Of a stretch of 64,000 bases of DNA, positions 25,053-35,199 are shown piece after piece. The stretch lies in the NCBI RefSeq assembly GCF_001280515.1, contig NZ_LBIQ01000030.1:682001-746000 (forward strand). Reading direction: 5' to 3'. Under the pieces are notes generated by a model. It was not told where the DNA came from, made no database searches, and saw only the letters and a list, made by a program, of their open reading frames with translations. Made by a program: the position numbers and the translations under genes. Each line of letters starts with the position of its first letter. Within the stretch, counting starts at the first letter, position 1. The stretch comes from Mangrovimonas sp. ST2L15. GTDB taxonomy: Bacteria > Bacteroidota > Bacteroidia > Flavobacteriales > Flavobacteriaceae.

Positions 25053-27587
25053 ATGAAGAACATTACTAGATTAATTTTTCTTGTAGGAGCAATTTTGTTT
25101 TCTGCATTTACGATGGCGCAATCGACTGTTACTGGAACAATCATTGACGCTGAAATGAATGCACCGATGCCTGGTGTAAATGTTGTAGAAAAAGGCACAA
25201 CCAATGGAGTTTCCACCGATTTTGATGGAAACTTTAGTATTACAACCAAATCAAATGATGCTGTGCTGGTTGTTTCGTTTATCGGGTATTTAACTCAGGA
25301 AATACCTGTTTCTGGAACTTCTAATTTGGGCAATATTACAATGCAAGTCAGTGAGTTTGGTCTTAGTGAGGTTAGAATTATAGCCTCGGTGGCTGTAGAT
25401 AGAGAAACTCCAGTGGCGGTTTCAACTATTAAAGCCAAAGAAATTGAATTGAAATTAGGGAATCAGGAATTCCCTGAGATTTTAAAATCCACACCAGGGG
25501 TATATGCTACCAGAGCTGGAGGTGGTTTTGGAGATGGTCGAATCAACTTAAGGGGGTTCAGTTCAGAAAACGTAGCCGTTTTGATCAATGGAGTGCCGGT
25601 AAACGACATGGAAAATGGTGTAGTTTATTGGAGCAACTGGGCTGGTTTAAGTGATGTAACAAGTTCAATGCAGGTTCAAAGAGGTTTAGGAGCTTCTAAG
25701 GTAGCTGTACCATCAATTGGGGGAACCATTAACATTCTTACCAAAACAACTGATGTTGAAGCCGGAGGTAATTTTTACACCACTTTAGGTAATGATGGTT
25801 ATAGAAAATTAGGGGTTACTTATTCTACAGGATTGTTTGACAATGGATTTGCTGCAACTGTATCTGCTGCCAAAACTGATGGTGATGGATATGTGGATGG
25901 AACAGAGTTTAACGCATTGTCTTATTTTGTGAATTTATCGCAAAAGTTTAATGACCAACATACCTTATCATTTACTGCTTTCGGTGCTAAACAACGTCAC
26001 GGTCAGCGTCAAAATAGACATTTAATTTCCACTTACAGAGCTAGTGAAAGCGGTATTAAATACAATTCTGATTGGGGATATAAAAATGGTGAGGTTACTC
26101 ATATAGAAGACAACTTTTATCACAAACCACAATTGTCGTTAAACCATTATTGGAATATTAGCGAAAAATCAAGTTTATCTACAGCTGTTTATGCTTCCTT
26201 TGGATCTGGAGGGGGTGGAGGAACCCGTGGGGAAAATAAATTTACCAATCCCGCCTATAGAATTGGTCCATTGGGTCCTGTTGATCTAGATAGAATCGTT
26301 GATGAGAACATTGCAAATGGAGCTGAGGGATCAGAATCTATTTTAAGAGCATCTAGAAATGACCATAACTGGTATGGCGTTTTATCAACTTACAAAACAG
26401 ACCTTACAGACAATTTAGTATTATTAGGAGGTTTAGATTTTAGAGATTATACAGGATCACATTTTTATGAGGTAACAGATCTATTAGGAGGTCAATATTG
26501 GGCTGATAATAGTGATGTAAACAATCCAAACGCAGCTTTACAGGTTGGAGATAAGTTCAACTATTATAACGATGGTAAAGTGGGTTGGTTAGGATTTTTT
26601 GGTCAATTAGAGTATTCTAAAGATAAATTGGCTGGATTTGTTTCTTTAGCAGCCTCAAATACCTCATATAAAAGAATTGACTATTTCCAATATACTGTTG
26701 ATGATCCTTTAAGGGAAACAGACAGATATAATTTCTTTGGGTATCAAGTTAAAGGTGGTGCAAACTACAACTTAACAGATAACCATAATGTCTTTGCTAA
26801 CATTGGTTATTTTGAAAAGGCACCAGGATTTGATGCGGTATTCATTAACTTTAATAACACTGAAATCAATGAAAATGCAGAAAATCAAAAGATTTTAAGT
26901 TTTGAGTTGGGGTATGGATTTAGAAGTGAAAAACTATCTGCCAACGTCAACCTTTATAGAACGGCTTGGAGAGATAGAACAGAAACCAGAACCTTCCAAT
27001 TATCTGAAGATGAGACTGGTTTTGCCAATATTCTTGGGGTAAATGCTATTCACCAAGGTATTGAAATAGATTTTGCATATAGACCTTGGGATGATTTAAC
27101 TCTAACAGGGATGGCTTCTTTTGGAGACTGGAGATGGGAAGACAATATTGAAAATGTTGAAATTAGAGATGAGCAACAAGAGTTGGTTGATACCGTTGAT
27201 ATTTATATAGAGGATGTACATGTAGCAGATGCGGCCCAAACTACTTTTGCTTTAGGTCTTAATTATAGAGTATTACCTAGGACTAATATTTTAATTGATT
27301 ATAATTATTATGACAATTTGTACGCCGATTTTGACCCTAGTGATAGAGGTGATGAAACAGCACCTGAAGCATGGGAAATGCCAGCTTATGGATTGTTTGA
27401 TGCGGGTATTAGTCATGGATTTGATTTTGGTCCATTTGAAGCAACCCTTTCTGCAAGAATGAACAATGTTTTTAATACTGAGTATATTTCAGATGCACTT
27501 GATGGAACAAATTCAGACGCATATACATCTTTAGTCTGGTATGGAGCTGGAAGAACATTTACCGTTGGGGCTAAAATTAACTTTTAA
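25053..27587 (+). CDS. TonB-dependent receptor, module A
   Basis: 844 residues from ATG 25053; ATG 24990 would put the -7 box inside the gene and hide the signal peptide (MKNITRLIFLVGAILFSAFTMAQ). Order: carboxypeptidase-D-like regulatory domain (about 24-100), plug domain (about 110-240, INLRGFSSENVAVLINGVPV and WSNWAGL), 22-strand barrel ending in a terminal Phe (TVGAKINF). It imports an unknown ligand across the outer membrane with energy from TonB. The plug WSNW motif and the YWNISEK strand recur in the receptor of module B, so they are paralogues. The surface lipoprotein gene follows after 12 bases. Confidence 0.93.
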   Translation: MKNITRLIFLVGAILFSAFTMAQSTVTGTIIDAEMNAPMPGVNVVEKGTTNGVSTDFDGNFSITTKSNDAVLVVSFIGYLTQEIPVSGTSNLGNITMQVSEFGLSEVRIIASVAVDRETPVAVSTIKAKEIELKLGNQEFPEILKSTPGVYATRAGGGFGDGRINLRGFSSENVAVLINGVPVNDMENGVVYWSNWAGLSDVTSSMQVQRGLGASKVAVPSIGGTINILTKTTDVEAGGNFYTTLGNDGYRKLGVTYSTGLFDNGFAATVSAAKTDGDGYVDGTEFNALSYFVNLSQKFNDQHTLSFTAFGAKQRHGQRQNRHLISTYRASESGIKYNSDWGYKNGEVTHIEDNFYHKPQLSLNHYWNISEKSSLSTAVYASFGSGGGGGTRGENKFTNPAYRIGPLGPVDLDRIVDENIANGAEGSESILRASRNDHNWYGVLSTYKTDLTDNLVLLGGLDFRDYTGSHFYEVTDLLGGQYWADNSDVNNPNAALQVGDKFNYYNDGKVGWLGFFGQLEYSKDKLAGFVSLAASNTSYKRIDYFQYTVDDPLRETDRYNFFGYQVKGGANYNLTDNHNVFANIGYFEKAPGFDAVFINFNNTEINENAENQKILSFELGYGFRSEKLSANVNLYRTAWRDRTETRTFQLSEDETGFANILGVNAIHQGIEIDFAYRPWDDLTLTGMASFGDWRWEDNIENVEIRDEQQELVDTVDIYIEDVHVADAAQTTFALGLNYRVLPRTNILIDYNYYDNLYADFDPSDRGDETAPEAWEMPAYGLFDAGISHGFDFGPFEATLSARMNNVFNTEYISDALDGTNSDAYTSLVWYGAGRTFTVGAKINF

Positions 27588-27599
27588 AAAAACTGTATT

Positions 27600-29267
27600 A
27601 TGAAAAGAATAATTAATGCATTAATGATTGTTGGACTGGTCTTAGTAGGGTGTAACCCTATGGAGGACATCCATAATGATATAGACTCTGTTGATAATCC
27701 AGTAGTAGGTTCTGCTGAATATACGCTAACCGATGAGGATTATGAAGAGTTAGAATTGGGTTTTGGTAGTTTCGATTCTGAAGATCAAGCGAAAGAATTA
27801 ATACCAGGTTTACTAGCTGACATGTATCCTTATTGGGGTGCAGGATCTTCTGTTTTGGTTGGATATAATTTATATATTGGTAATGCTGAAGGCGTAAGTG
27901 ATTATACAGGTGCTGAGGTATATGAATTAACTACAGCCGATTACGCAACCACGGGAAGTGACGCATTTGGTTTTTACCCAGATACCAATGCTACTGAAGC
28001 TATTATTGATATTCTAGGAACACAAATCGCCAATCCAGTAGAAGGGCAAATGGTTTTAGCAACCTATAACCATTATACGGAAACCCCAGATGTAGGTTTA
28101 GCCGTTATTGAAGAATTTCATTTTAATGGAGATTTAGAAGGCTTTGAAACAATCAATGTTTTAGGAGACCAAATATGGGAAACTGCTTCATTTGGAGGAG
28201 TTGAATATGCTTTTATGAGTGGTTATGATGGTGGAGCTCAAGACAACGAAGATTGGTTGATTTCAACACCTATTGACCTTGATGGGGAATCTGATATCAG
28301 ATTTCAAATTAATCAAGCAATCAATTACGCTTCAGATTTAGGATTGTTGACCATTTTAGTGTCTTCAGATTATTCTGGTGATCCTGCTGCTGCAACTTGG
28401 GAAGAAATTACATTGGCAAATGCTCCTGAAGGAAATAACTGGACGTTCGTATTATCCGAAGATTATGATTTATCCGCTTATGATGGTGAAATCATTAACG
28501 TTGCTTTTAAGTATGAATCAAATACTAGTGAAGCTGCTTCATGGGAAATTGACCAGGTACTAATCAAAGCTTTGGGTGTTTCTGGAGACTATGATTCTAA
28601 AGGAGAATACTTTGTATATACAACAGATGGATGGGAATCTGCCGAGGGAGTTTATTACTTAAGTTCAGCTGATTATGACTCTATGGGAACAGCTTCTGGT
28701 CAACCAGGACAATACAATAATTTCAGTAGTTCTGTGCCTGCAGACAGCTATATTCCAACATTCTTAAGCATAACTTACCCATATGCTCAAGAGGAGGATC
28801 AAATGATTGTTATATATAAGTATTACTCAAGTTCTGCTGGTGCAGTTCAAACTAGAGGAAACCTATATACTGTAATTGATGGAATGTGGACACCCCATGA
28901 AACAACAGTGGCTACTACGTTGCAGTTTGGGCATGACGGTGTGGAGTGGGTTCCAGATAATACGATTCAGTATACTTTAACGGCTTCAGATTATGATTAC
29001 GTGGCTACAACTTATGCATCGGTTTCAGGGTTTGAATCGGCAGCTGGTAATCTTGCTACCTATGGTAACTTTAATAGAACAGGAGGTAGTTCTGGTTGGA
29101 CTGATGACATGATGATTACAGTTTTAACGGATTTACTTGGAAATGTAATTGCGCCATCTGCTGAGGAAGGTCAAAAATATGTTTTAAGTTATGATATATA
29201 TAACGGAAGTAGTGCAGTAGAGAGCTTTGCTTTTATTAAAGAGGGTGGAGAGTGGATTTTAAATTAA
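27600..29267 (+). CDS. Surface lipoprotein with choice-of-anchor-J-like domain and internal repeats, module A
   Basis: 555 residues; lipobox LVGC (Cys 18). The centre (about 172-325) resembles choice-of-anchor-J domains: FETINVLGDQIWETASFGG, SGYDGGAQDNEDWLIS, then INVAFKYESNTSEAASWEID. Around it, a repeat starting Y-x-L-(T/S)-x-x-D-Y occurs four times (residues 41, 108, 352, 458), each followed by a hydrophobic stretch and Y-x-x-Y. The same central domain forms the end of the module B lipoprotein. It is co-transcribed with the receptor and probably acts as its cell-surface ligand-binding partner, in the place SusD has in other systems, although no SusD fold is visible. Confidence 0.7.
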   Translation: MKRIINALMIVGLVLVGCNPMEDIHNDIDSVDNPVVGSAEYTLTDEDYEELELGFGSFDSEDQAKELIPGLLADMYPYWGAGSSVLVGYNLYIGNAEGVSDYTGAEVYELTTADYATTGSDAFGFYPDTNATEAIIDILGTQIANPVEGQMVLATYNHYTETPDVGLAVIEEFHFNGDLEGFETINVLGDQIWETASFGGVEYAFMSGYDGGAQDNEDWLISTPIDLDGESDIRFQINQAINYASDLGLLTILVSSDYSGDPAAATWEEITLANAPEGNNWTFVLSEDYDLSAYDGEIINVAFKYESNTSEAASWEIDQVLIKALGVSGDYDSKGEYFVYTTDGWESAEGVYYLSSADYDSMGTASGQPGQYNNFSSSVPADSYIPTFLSITYPYAQEEDQMIVIYKYYSSSAGAVQTRGNLYTVIDGMWTPHETTVATTLQFGHDGVEWVPDNTIQYTLTASDYDYVATTYASVSGFESAAGNLATYGNFNRTGGSSGWTDDMMITVLTDLLGNVIAPSAEEGQKYVLSYDIYNGSSAVESFAFIKEGGEWILN

Positions 29268-29287
29268 TAATCCTGTGCTAATAAAAC

Positions 29288-29318
29288 AAAAAACCTCTTC
29301 AAAATGAAGAGGTTTTTT
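29288..29318 (+). terminator. Terminator after module A lipoprotein
   Basis: 13-bp perfect stem AAAAAACCTCTTC (29288-29300) with its complement (29306-29318), 5-base loop, T-rich end. Confidence 0.85.
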
Positions 29319-29334
29319 TATACATTTTAATTAG

Positions 29335-29342
29335 TATTTTTG
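29335..29342 (+). promoter_or_regulatory. -7 box (TATTTTTG) of the small membrane protein
   Basis: Exact TAnnTTTG match, 26 bases before ATG 29369. Confidence 0.5.
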
Positions 29343-29368
29343 TTTTCTCATCTTAAACAGTTAAACAC

Positions 29369-29809
29369 ATGTATGACATTGTACAAAATTTACATTCCTA
29401 TTGGGCTTATTTGGTATTGACCGTACTTACAGTTGCCGTAGTAAACAGTATTATCAAGGCTCTAGGAGATAGAGAATATAAAGCTCTTGATTTTAGAATT
29501 TCACTGTTCACCTTAATCGTTTCCCATATTCAGTTATTGATTGGGTTGGTGCTTTATTTTGTGTCACCACGCTTAAGTATGTTTAGCGAACTAGGTATGG
29601 GAGGTGTTATGAAAAACGCATTGTTAAGATTATATTTGGTGGAGCATCCTTTAGTTAATATCATTGCCATTGTACTGATAACTATGGGTTACTCAAAACA
29701 TAAAAAGAAATTGGTTTCTAAGTCCAAATTCAATACGGTTGCCATCTTTTATTTATTCGCTTTGATTCTACTTTTATCCAGAATTCCTTGGGATGTTTGG
29801 ATGGCTTAA
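29369..29809 (+). CDS. Four-helix membrane protein, cytochrome b-like
   Basis: 146 residues with four membrane segments (about 10-30, 45-68, 88-108, 122-142). Histidines sit in or next to three helices (NLHSYWAYL, SHIQLLIG, EHPLVN), the pattern of a small b-type cytochrome or DUF-type haem membrane protein. Homologues in flavobacteria are, as I recall, often mislabelled as ribosomal protein L27; nothing here resembles L27. It has its own promoter and terminator, so it is probably unrelated to the receptor modules around it. Confidence 0.6.
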   Translation: MYDIVQNLHSYWAYLVLTVLTVAVVNSIIKALGDREYKALDFRISLFTLIVSHIQLLIGLVLYFVSPRLSMFSELGMGGVMKNALLRLYLVEHPLVNIIAIVLITMGYSKHKKKLVSKSKFNTVAIFYLFALILLLSRIPWDVWMA

Positions 29810-29814
29810 CAAAT

Positions 29815-29843
29815 AAAAAAGTCGCTTTTAAGGCGACTTTTTT
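29815..29843. terminator. Bidirectional terminator between convergent genes
   Basis: 11-bp stem AAAAAAGTCGC (29815-29825) with GCGACTTTTTT (29833-29843); U-tract on both strands. Confidence 0.85.
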
Positions 29844-29865
29844 ATTAACTATAAGGATGAGATTT

Positions 29866-30924
29866 TTATTCAGATATTTCTTTAATCACATAGACATATA
29901 CGGGAAAGTGATCACTAAAACCATCGGTGAATCCACCATCTGCAAAGCTCCTTAAAGGATATCCTTTATACCTTCCATACTTTCCTACCAAGTAGTTCTT
30001 ATTGTAAATACCTGCCTGATAAAATTTAAAGGTTGAAAAGTCTTTGTCTAATAAAGGCTTTGAGATTAAAATTTGATCAAACAAGCTCCAAGCGTCTCTA
30101 TAGGCCGTTGTACCTAGTCCTTTTCGATAAAAGCTCTCATAGGGGTTGTAAATGCCTTTAAACTCTACCTTGTCTCGGTCTTTTTCGGCATTTAGTACTT
30201 TTTTGACACTTTCATTTGTTGGGTCGTCATTCAAGTCGCCCATCAGGAAAATTTTCGCATAGGGATCATCGGTTTGCAATGAATCAATAATCTTTTTACT
30301 CAATTTGGCGGCCGCAACACGTTTTGGTCGACTTCTAGCTTCACCACCACTTCTAGAAGGCCAGTGATTAACTAGTACATGAATCATGTCACCTTCTAGA
30401 GTCCCGCTGACCAATAGTTGGTCACGAGTATAAACACGCTTTCGGGAATTGTCATCATAAATTTTCAATTCGTGAGAGCTTGTATGTAAAGGAGTGAAAA
30501 ACTTTTTTTGGTAAAGCATAGCTACATCAATTCCTCTAGCATCTGGAGAGTCATAGTGTATAATGCCATAATCTCTTCCTAAAAGTAGGGGATCATTGAT
30601 CAAGTCTTCAATAACTTGTCTGTTTTCAACTTCAGATATTCCAATAATTACTGGAGAGTTATGGGTGTCATCCAAACCGATATCTGATAGTACTCGAGCC
30701 ATGTTGTGGACTTTCTTTTTGTATACCGTCTCAATATCTCCTTTCATTTCCATGATTGGACTGGCTTCATCAAATTTTGAAGTGTCATTAATGGTGTCAA
30801 ACAGGTTTTCCAGATTGTAGAACGCAATGGTATGAATTTTATAAGTCTTTTTTTCTTGAGCATTAAGTTTGCTTGTTCCAATGGCCAAAAAAAGGCAGTA
30901 AAATAGGATAATGTGTAATTTCAT
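29866..30924 (-). CDS. Secreted endonuclease/exonuclease/phosphatase-family enzyme, module A
   Basis: 352 residues with a signal peptide (about 1-22, SKLNAQ). EEP-fold motifs in order: FYNLENLFD (metal-site Asn), GISEVENRQV (metal Glu), DSPDARGIDVAMLY (active-site Arg/Asp), LVNHWPSRSGG (catalytic His region), MGDLNDDPTNE (Asp/Asn pair) and SDHFPVYVYV (terminal Asp-His). These metal-dependent enzymes cleave phosphodiesters (DNA, RNA, nucleotides, lipids or inositol phosphates). It is exported, sits convergent with the module A genes, and has a close paralogue at the same place in module B. A role in digesting an extracellular phosphodiester for the receptor is inferred. Confidence 0.85.
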   Translation of the reverse strand: MKLHIILFYCLFLAIGTSKLNAQEKKTYKIHTIAFYNLENLFDTINDTSKFDEASPIMEMKGDIETVYKKKVHNMARVLSDIGLDDTHNSPVIIGISEVENRQVIEDLINDPLLLGRDYGIIHYDSPDARGIDVAMLYQKKFFTPLHTSSHELKIYDDNSRKRVYTRDQLLVSGTLEGDMIHVLVNHWPSRSGGEARSRPKRVAAAKLSKKIIDSLQTDDPYAKIFLMGDLNDDPTNESVKKVLNAEKDRDKVEFKGIYNPYESFYRKGLGTTAYRDAWSLFDQILISKPLLDKDFSTFKFYQAGIYNKNYLVGKYGRYKGYPLRSFADGGFTDGFSDHFPVYVYVIKEISE

Positions 30925-30998
30925 CTAATCAATAAGTTAACTTTAGGTTACCAAAATACAATTGTCGGGCCAAATGTAGATATTTATCATAAATAATG

Positions 30999-31006
30999 TA
31001 AATTTG
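30999..31006 (+). promoter_or_regulatory. -7 box (TAAATTTG) of TonB receptor module B
   Basis: Exact TAnnTTTG match, 57 bases before ATG 31064. Confidence 0.5.
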
Positions 31007-31063
31007 GGCGCTTTAATTAATTATTACTTAACGCATAAGAAGTTATTAATCTTAAATTCTAAC

Positions 31064-33844
31064 ATGAAAAAACGCTTATTGATTTTTTTAGCGGGATTTT
31101 TTTCATTGGCCTTTACTTTTGCGCAAAGCACCTTGATAAAAGGTAGTGTAAAGGATGCAGCAACCAATGAACCTCTTCCCGAAGTTACTATTACTATTGA
31201 AGAAACAGGACAACAAACCCAAACTGATGCGAAAGGGGAGTTTGTTTTTTCACAAAATGTCCCATTAGGTGAGCAAATGCTTAGGCTCACAAAAAACGGG
31301 TATGCTCCCAAAAGGTACCCTATTGTGGTAAATGAAGGAAGTATCGTAGATATTTCTGATATGATTTTAGATATAGACGTCACAGATACGGTCGATTTAT
31401 TTACCATTACTTTATCTGATGACGAACTAAACAATGATACCAGCGGTGCCGATAACATATCGGGTTTATTGCAATCATCCCAAGATGTGTATCAGCGAAC
31501 GGCAGCTTTTGAATTCAGCTCTTCCTTTTTTAGGGTTCGGGGTATGGATTCTGAGAACGGTAGTGTTTTGATCAATGGGATTGAAATGAATAAATTATAT
31601 GATGGCAGACCACAATGGAGTAATTGGGGAGGTTTAAACGATGTCTTAAGAAATCAGGAGTTAACCACGGGTCTTCAGCCTTCAGATTATAATTTTGGTG
31701 GATTTATAGGAACAAATAACCTTAATGTTAGAGCCTCGAGATATCGTCAAGGTGGTCGTGTAACCTACTCTTCATCAAACCGCAGTTATACGAATAGGGT
31801 AATCGGTAGTTATGCTACTGGAGAACTAAATGGAGGTTGGTCTATGGTGTTTGCCGTAGGTAGACGTTGGGGTAATGAGGGCTTCCAAGACGCCACCCTT
31901 TATGATGCTAATTCCTTCTTTACCTCTATAGAAAAGAAACTAGGAGATAAGCATTCTATAAATTTTACGTCTATGTACGCCCCAAACAGAAGGGGGAAAT
32001 CATCTCCAAATACCCAGGAGGTATATGATTTAAAAGGAATTAAATACAATGAATATTGGGGTTGGCAAGATGGAGATAAGAGAAACTCTCGAATCAAGAC
32101 GATTGAAGAGCCCATCTTTATGTTGAACCATTATTGGGATATCACTGAGAAAACCAAATTAAATACCAACATAGGTTACCAATTTGGAAAAATTGGTAAC
32201 AGCCGTTTAGACTGGAATGGTTCGAGATTGAATGATGCTGGAGTAGCTGTAGGAGGCGGTTCTAATCCAAGTCCGGCTTATTACCAAAAGCTTCCTAGTT
32301 TCTGGTTAGGATTGGATGATGGTCCTAATTATGAAAATGCCTATTTGTATGGACAGGATTTTATAAATGACGGTCAGATAAATTGGACGGATATGTACCA
32401 ACATAATTTAGAAAATGTGGGTGGTCATTCTACATATATTCTTTACGAAGACAGAACAGATGATTCTCAATTTACTGCAAATACTATTTTAAGTTCAGAA
32501 ATTAACCAAAACATCCTTTTAAATGGAGGTTTGACTTATAGAAAATTGAAATCAGAAAATTTTGCTGAAGTTCTTGATCTATTGGGAGGTAATAGCTATC
32601 TGGATGTAGATACGTTTGAATCTGATCCAGACAGACAGCAAAGTGACATGAACAATCCATTTCGTACTGTAGGTGTTGGAGATAAATTTAGATATAATTA
32701 TAATCTCCATGCTGATATTATTTCTGCATATGCTCAAGCCAAATTTAAATATAACAGAGTTGATTTTTATGTGGCAGGAAATGTTGGTAAAACCAATTAT
32801 TACAGAGAAGGCTTGTATAGAAATGGTTCCAATGCTGAAAACTCTTTCGGAAAAAGTGAAGAACTCGATTTTACTGGTTTAGGAGCTAAAGCAGGATTCA
32901 CCTTTAAAATTTCAGGGAAGCATTTGATAAATGCAAATGCGGGATATCAAGCTAAAGCGCCTAATTTGAGAAACACTTTTTCAAATTCTAGGGTGAACAA
33001 TAATATTATCCCAAATATAACAGAAGAGAAAATTACAGCCTTTGATGCAAGCTATGTCTATAGATCACCTATAATAAATGCAAAGCTTACAGGTTACTAC
33101 AACAAAATAGAAGATGCCAATGAGGTCTCTTTTTATTATGCTGATGGGGTCATCGGATTTGATGATGTAGCAGAATTTGTTAGCGAAACTTTACAAGGTG
33201 TTGATAAGAGATATTTGGGTGCAGAATTAGGGATTGAGGCACAAGTTTTACCAACCTTGAAATTGAAAGGGGTCGCCGCTTTAGGTAATTTTACCTATGA
33301 CAATAATCCCAATCTTATCTTGTCTTCCAATGATAGGGATGTGATTGTAGGACAATCAAATCTAAAAGATTACAAATTGGCAAGTGGTCCTCAAACCGCA
33401 GCCTCCTTAGGTTTTGAATATCGTGACCCAGATTACTGGTGGTTTGGAGCTACCGTAAATTATTTTACCAATACCTATGTAGATGTTGCACCTTTAACAA
33501 GAACCAGAAACTTTTATTTAAACCCAGTTGATGAAATTCCTTTTGATGATTATGACCAAGAAGTGGCTAGAGAATTGTTAAGACAAGAGGAATTTGATGA
33601 CTATTTTACCGTAAATTTAATAGGAGGTAAATCTTGGAAGATAGATGACTATTACATTGGTTTCTTTGCTAGTGTTAACAACCTTTTGGACGAAGTTTAC
33701 AAGACTGGAGGGTTTGAACAAGGCCGAAATGCAAACTATAGAGAACTTTTGGCAGATGAAAGTAGGGATACACCTATTTTTGGTTCCAAATATTGGTATG
33801 GTAGGGGAGCTACCTACTTTGTAAATGTATACTTTAGATTCTAA
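31064..33844 (+). CDS. TonB-dependent receptor, module B
   Basis: 926 residues from ATG 31064, which gives the signal peptide MKKRLLIFLAGFFSLAFTFAQ; the longer frame from 31004 would start in the promoter. Regulatory CarboxypepD domain at about 22-105, plug at about 120-250 (FFRVRGMDSENGSVLINGIE, QWSNWGGLNDV), barrel to the end (TYFVNVYFRF). LNHYWDITEKTKL corresponds to LNHYWNISEKSSL in module A, and the general layout is the same, so the pair arose by duplication. The ligand is unknown. The DUF5689 lipoprotein follows after 5 bases. Confidence 0.93.
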   Translation: MKKRLLIFLAGFFSLAFTFAQSTLIKGSVKDAATNEPLPEVTITIEETGQQTQTDAKGEFVFSQNVPLGEQMLRLTKNGYAPKRYPIVVNEGSIVDISDMILDIDVTDTVDLFTITLSDDELNNDTSGADNISGLLQSSQDVYQRTAAFEFSSSFFRVRGMDSENGSVLINGIEMNKLYDGRPQWSNWGGLNDVLRNQELTTGLQPSDYNFGGFIGTNNLNVRASRYRQGGRVTYSSSNRSYTNRVIGSYATGELNGGWSMVFAVGRRWGNEGFQDATLYDANSFFTSIEKKLGDKHSINFTSMYAPNRRGKSSPNTQEVYDLKGIKYNEYWGWQDGDKRNSRIKTIEEPIFMLNHYWDITEKTKLNTNIGYQFGKIGNSRLDWNGSRLNDAGVAVGGGSNPSPAYYQKLPSFWLGLDDGPNYENAYLYGQDFINDGQINWTDMYQHNLENVGGHSTYILYEDRTDDSQFTANTILSSEINQNILLNGGLTYRKLKSENFAEVLDLLGGNSYLDVDTFESDPDRQQSDMNNPFRTVGVGDKFRYNYNLHADIISAYAQAKFKYNRVDFYVAGNVGKTNYYREGLYRNGSNAENSFGKSEELDFTGLGAKAGFTFKISGKHLINANAGYQAKAPNLRNTFSNSRVNNNIIPNITEEKITAFDASYVYRSPIINAKLTGYYNKIEDANEVSFYYADGVIGFDDVAEFVSETLQGVDKRYLGAELGIEAQVLPTLKLKGVAALGNFTYDNNPNLILSSNDRDVIVGQSNLKDYKLASGPQTAASLGFEYRDPDYWWFGATVNYFTNTYVDVAPLTRTRNFYLNPVDEIPFDDYDQEVARELLRQEEFDDYFTVNLIGGKSWKIDDYYIGFFASVNNLLDEVYKTGGFEQGRNANYRELLADESRDTPIFGSKYWYGRGATYFVNVYFRF

Positions 33845-33849
33845 AAAAA

Positions 33850-35178
33850 ATGATTATGAAAAATATAACTTCAAGCTTTATGAAAACAACTAAATTATTT
33901 AGTTTGATGTCTATCATGGCTCTAACTGTGTTGACATCTTGCGTAAATGACGATGATTATAGCATCCCCAACGTTGGAGATGCTCAAGAGCCTAATATTT
34001 CTGCAACCACAACGATTTCTATTGTGAAAAGTATGTACGATTCCAGTACTGATGCTATTGTAGATTTTGATGAACAAGGAAACGATTTAGTGTTAGAAGG
34101 GTATGTGATTTCTAATGATGAGGCTGGTAACTTCTATAAAACTTTGATTATTCAGGATGAACCTGAAAATCCAGTTGCAGGTATTCAAATTGATATCGAT
34201 GATCCTACGTTATATGATTTATACAAGCCTGGACGTAAGGTTTATGTGAAATTAAACGGATTGGGTATGGAGAATCAAAATGGGGTCCTTCATATAGGGA
34301 CCATTAACGGGACAAGCGTAGAAAGAATTCCTGCCGTTACTTATACTGATTATATCATTCGCTCTACAGAAGTTGCAGAAATCGTTCCTAAAGTTATTAC
34401 TCCAGGAGCCTATACAGATGCCAATTTAAATCTATTGGTACAAATTGACGATATGCAATTAAGAAGCGAGGAAGTAGGTTTACCATATGCTAATGCTGAT
34501 GACACTTACACGGTAAATAGATATTTGAAGAATTGTGGAGATGATTCTCAAATCATTATTAGAAACAGTGGATTTGCTGCTTTCAAAAGTCAGTTGTTCC
34601 CAACAGGAAGAGGAACCGTAACGGCTGTTTTCAGTAAATACAATAGTGATTATCAGTTGTTCATTAGAGATACAGAAGATGTAGCCTTTGATGGTGAGCG
34701 CTGTGATCCTTTGTTTGAAGAGTTTTTTGAAACGGGATTCACAACTTGGACAGCTTATAATGTCATTGGGTCTCAAGTTTGGATTCCAAATTCTTATGGG
34801 AACCCAGGTTATTGTGCTGCTATGTCAGGTTATAGTGGTGGAAATCACGAAAATGAAGATTGGTTAATCTCTCCTGCTATTGATTTGACTGGAGTAACCG
34901 AGGCTATTCTTAATTTTCAAACTGCTAAAAACTATAATGGAAATTTATTAGAGGTTTATATGGCAACCAATTACTCTGGGGGAGATCCTAATACAGATGG
35001 TGATTGGACGCCTCTATCTGCTACTTTATCAGCAGGAAGTTGGAGCTGGACTGATTCTGGTGACATTGATGTTTCGGCCGCGGCTGGAGGTAATTTATAT
35101 ATTGCTTTTAAATACACATCAACAACTTCGGCTTCTTCTACTTGGGAAGTTGATAACGTAAAAGTTTTTGTTCCATAA
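33850..35178 (+). CDS. DUF5689 lipoprotein with choice-of-anchor-J-like C-terminus, module B
   Basis: 442 residues; lipobox LTSC near residue 31. ATG 33856 or the Met at residue 11 could also be the start. Residues about 50-290 are DUF5689 (LEGYVISNDEAGNFYKTLII, GRKVYVKLNGLGM), a domain whose pattern recalls the OB-like fold found in extracellular nucleases such as YhcR. Residues about 295-442 repeat the domain of the module A lipoprotein: AYNVIGSQVWIPNSYG, SGYSGGNHENEDWLIS, YIAFKYTSTTSASSTWEVD. It is the predicted surface partner of the receptor just upstream. A terminator follows. Confidence 0.8.
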   Translation: MIMKNITSSFMKTTKLFSLMSIMALTVLTSCVNDDDYSIPNVGDAQEPNISATTTISIVKSMYDSSTDAIVDFDEQGNDLVLEGYVISNDEAGNFYKTLIIQDEPENPVAGIQIDIDDPTLYDLYKPGRKVYVKLNGLGMENQNGVLHIGTINGTSVERIPAVTYTDYIIRSTEVAEIVPKVITPGAYTDANLNLLVQIDDMQLRSEEVGLPYANADDTYTVNRYLKNCGDDSQIIIRNSGFAAFKSQLFPTGRGTVTAVFSKYNSDYQLFIRDTEDVAFDGERCDPLFEEFFETGFTTWTAYNVIGSQVWIPNSYGNPGYCAAMSGYSGGNHENEDWLISPAIDLTGVTEAILNFQTAKNYNGNLLEVYMATNYSGGDPNTDGDWTPLSATLSAGSWSWTDSGDIDVSAAAGGNLYIAFKYTSTTSASSTWEVDNVKVFVP

Positions 35179-35199
35179 GGAAGGATTATTAAAAGAATA

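Noticed and set aside
29369-29809. Ribosomal protein L27
   Set aside because: Homologues are sometimes given this name, but the protein has four membrane helices with histidines and no L27 features.
25053-35178. Classical SusC/SusD pairs at the two receptor genes
   Set aside because: The partner lipoproteins show choice-of-anchor-J-like and DUF5689 domains, not the helical SusD/TPR pattern.
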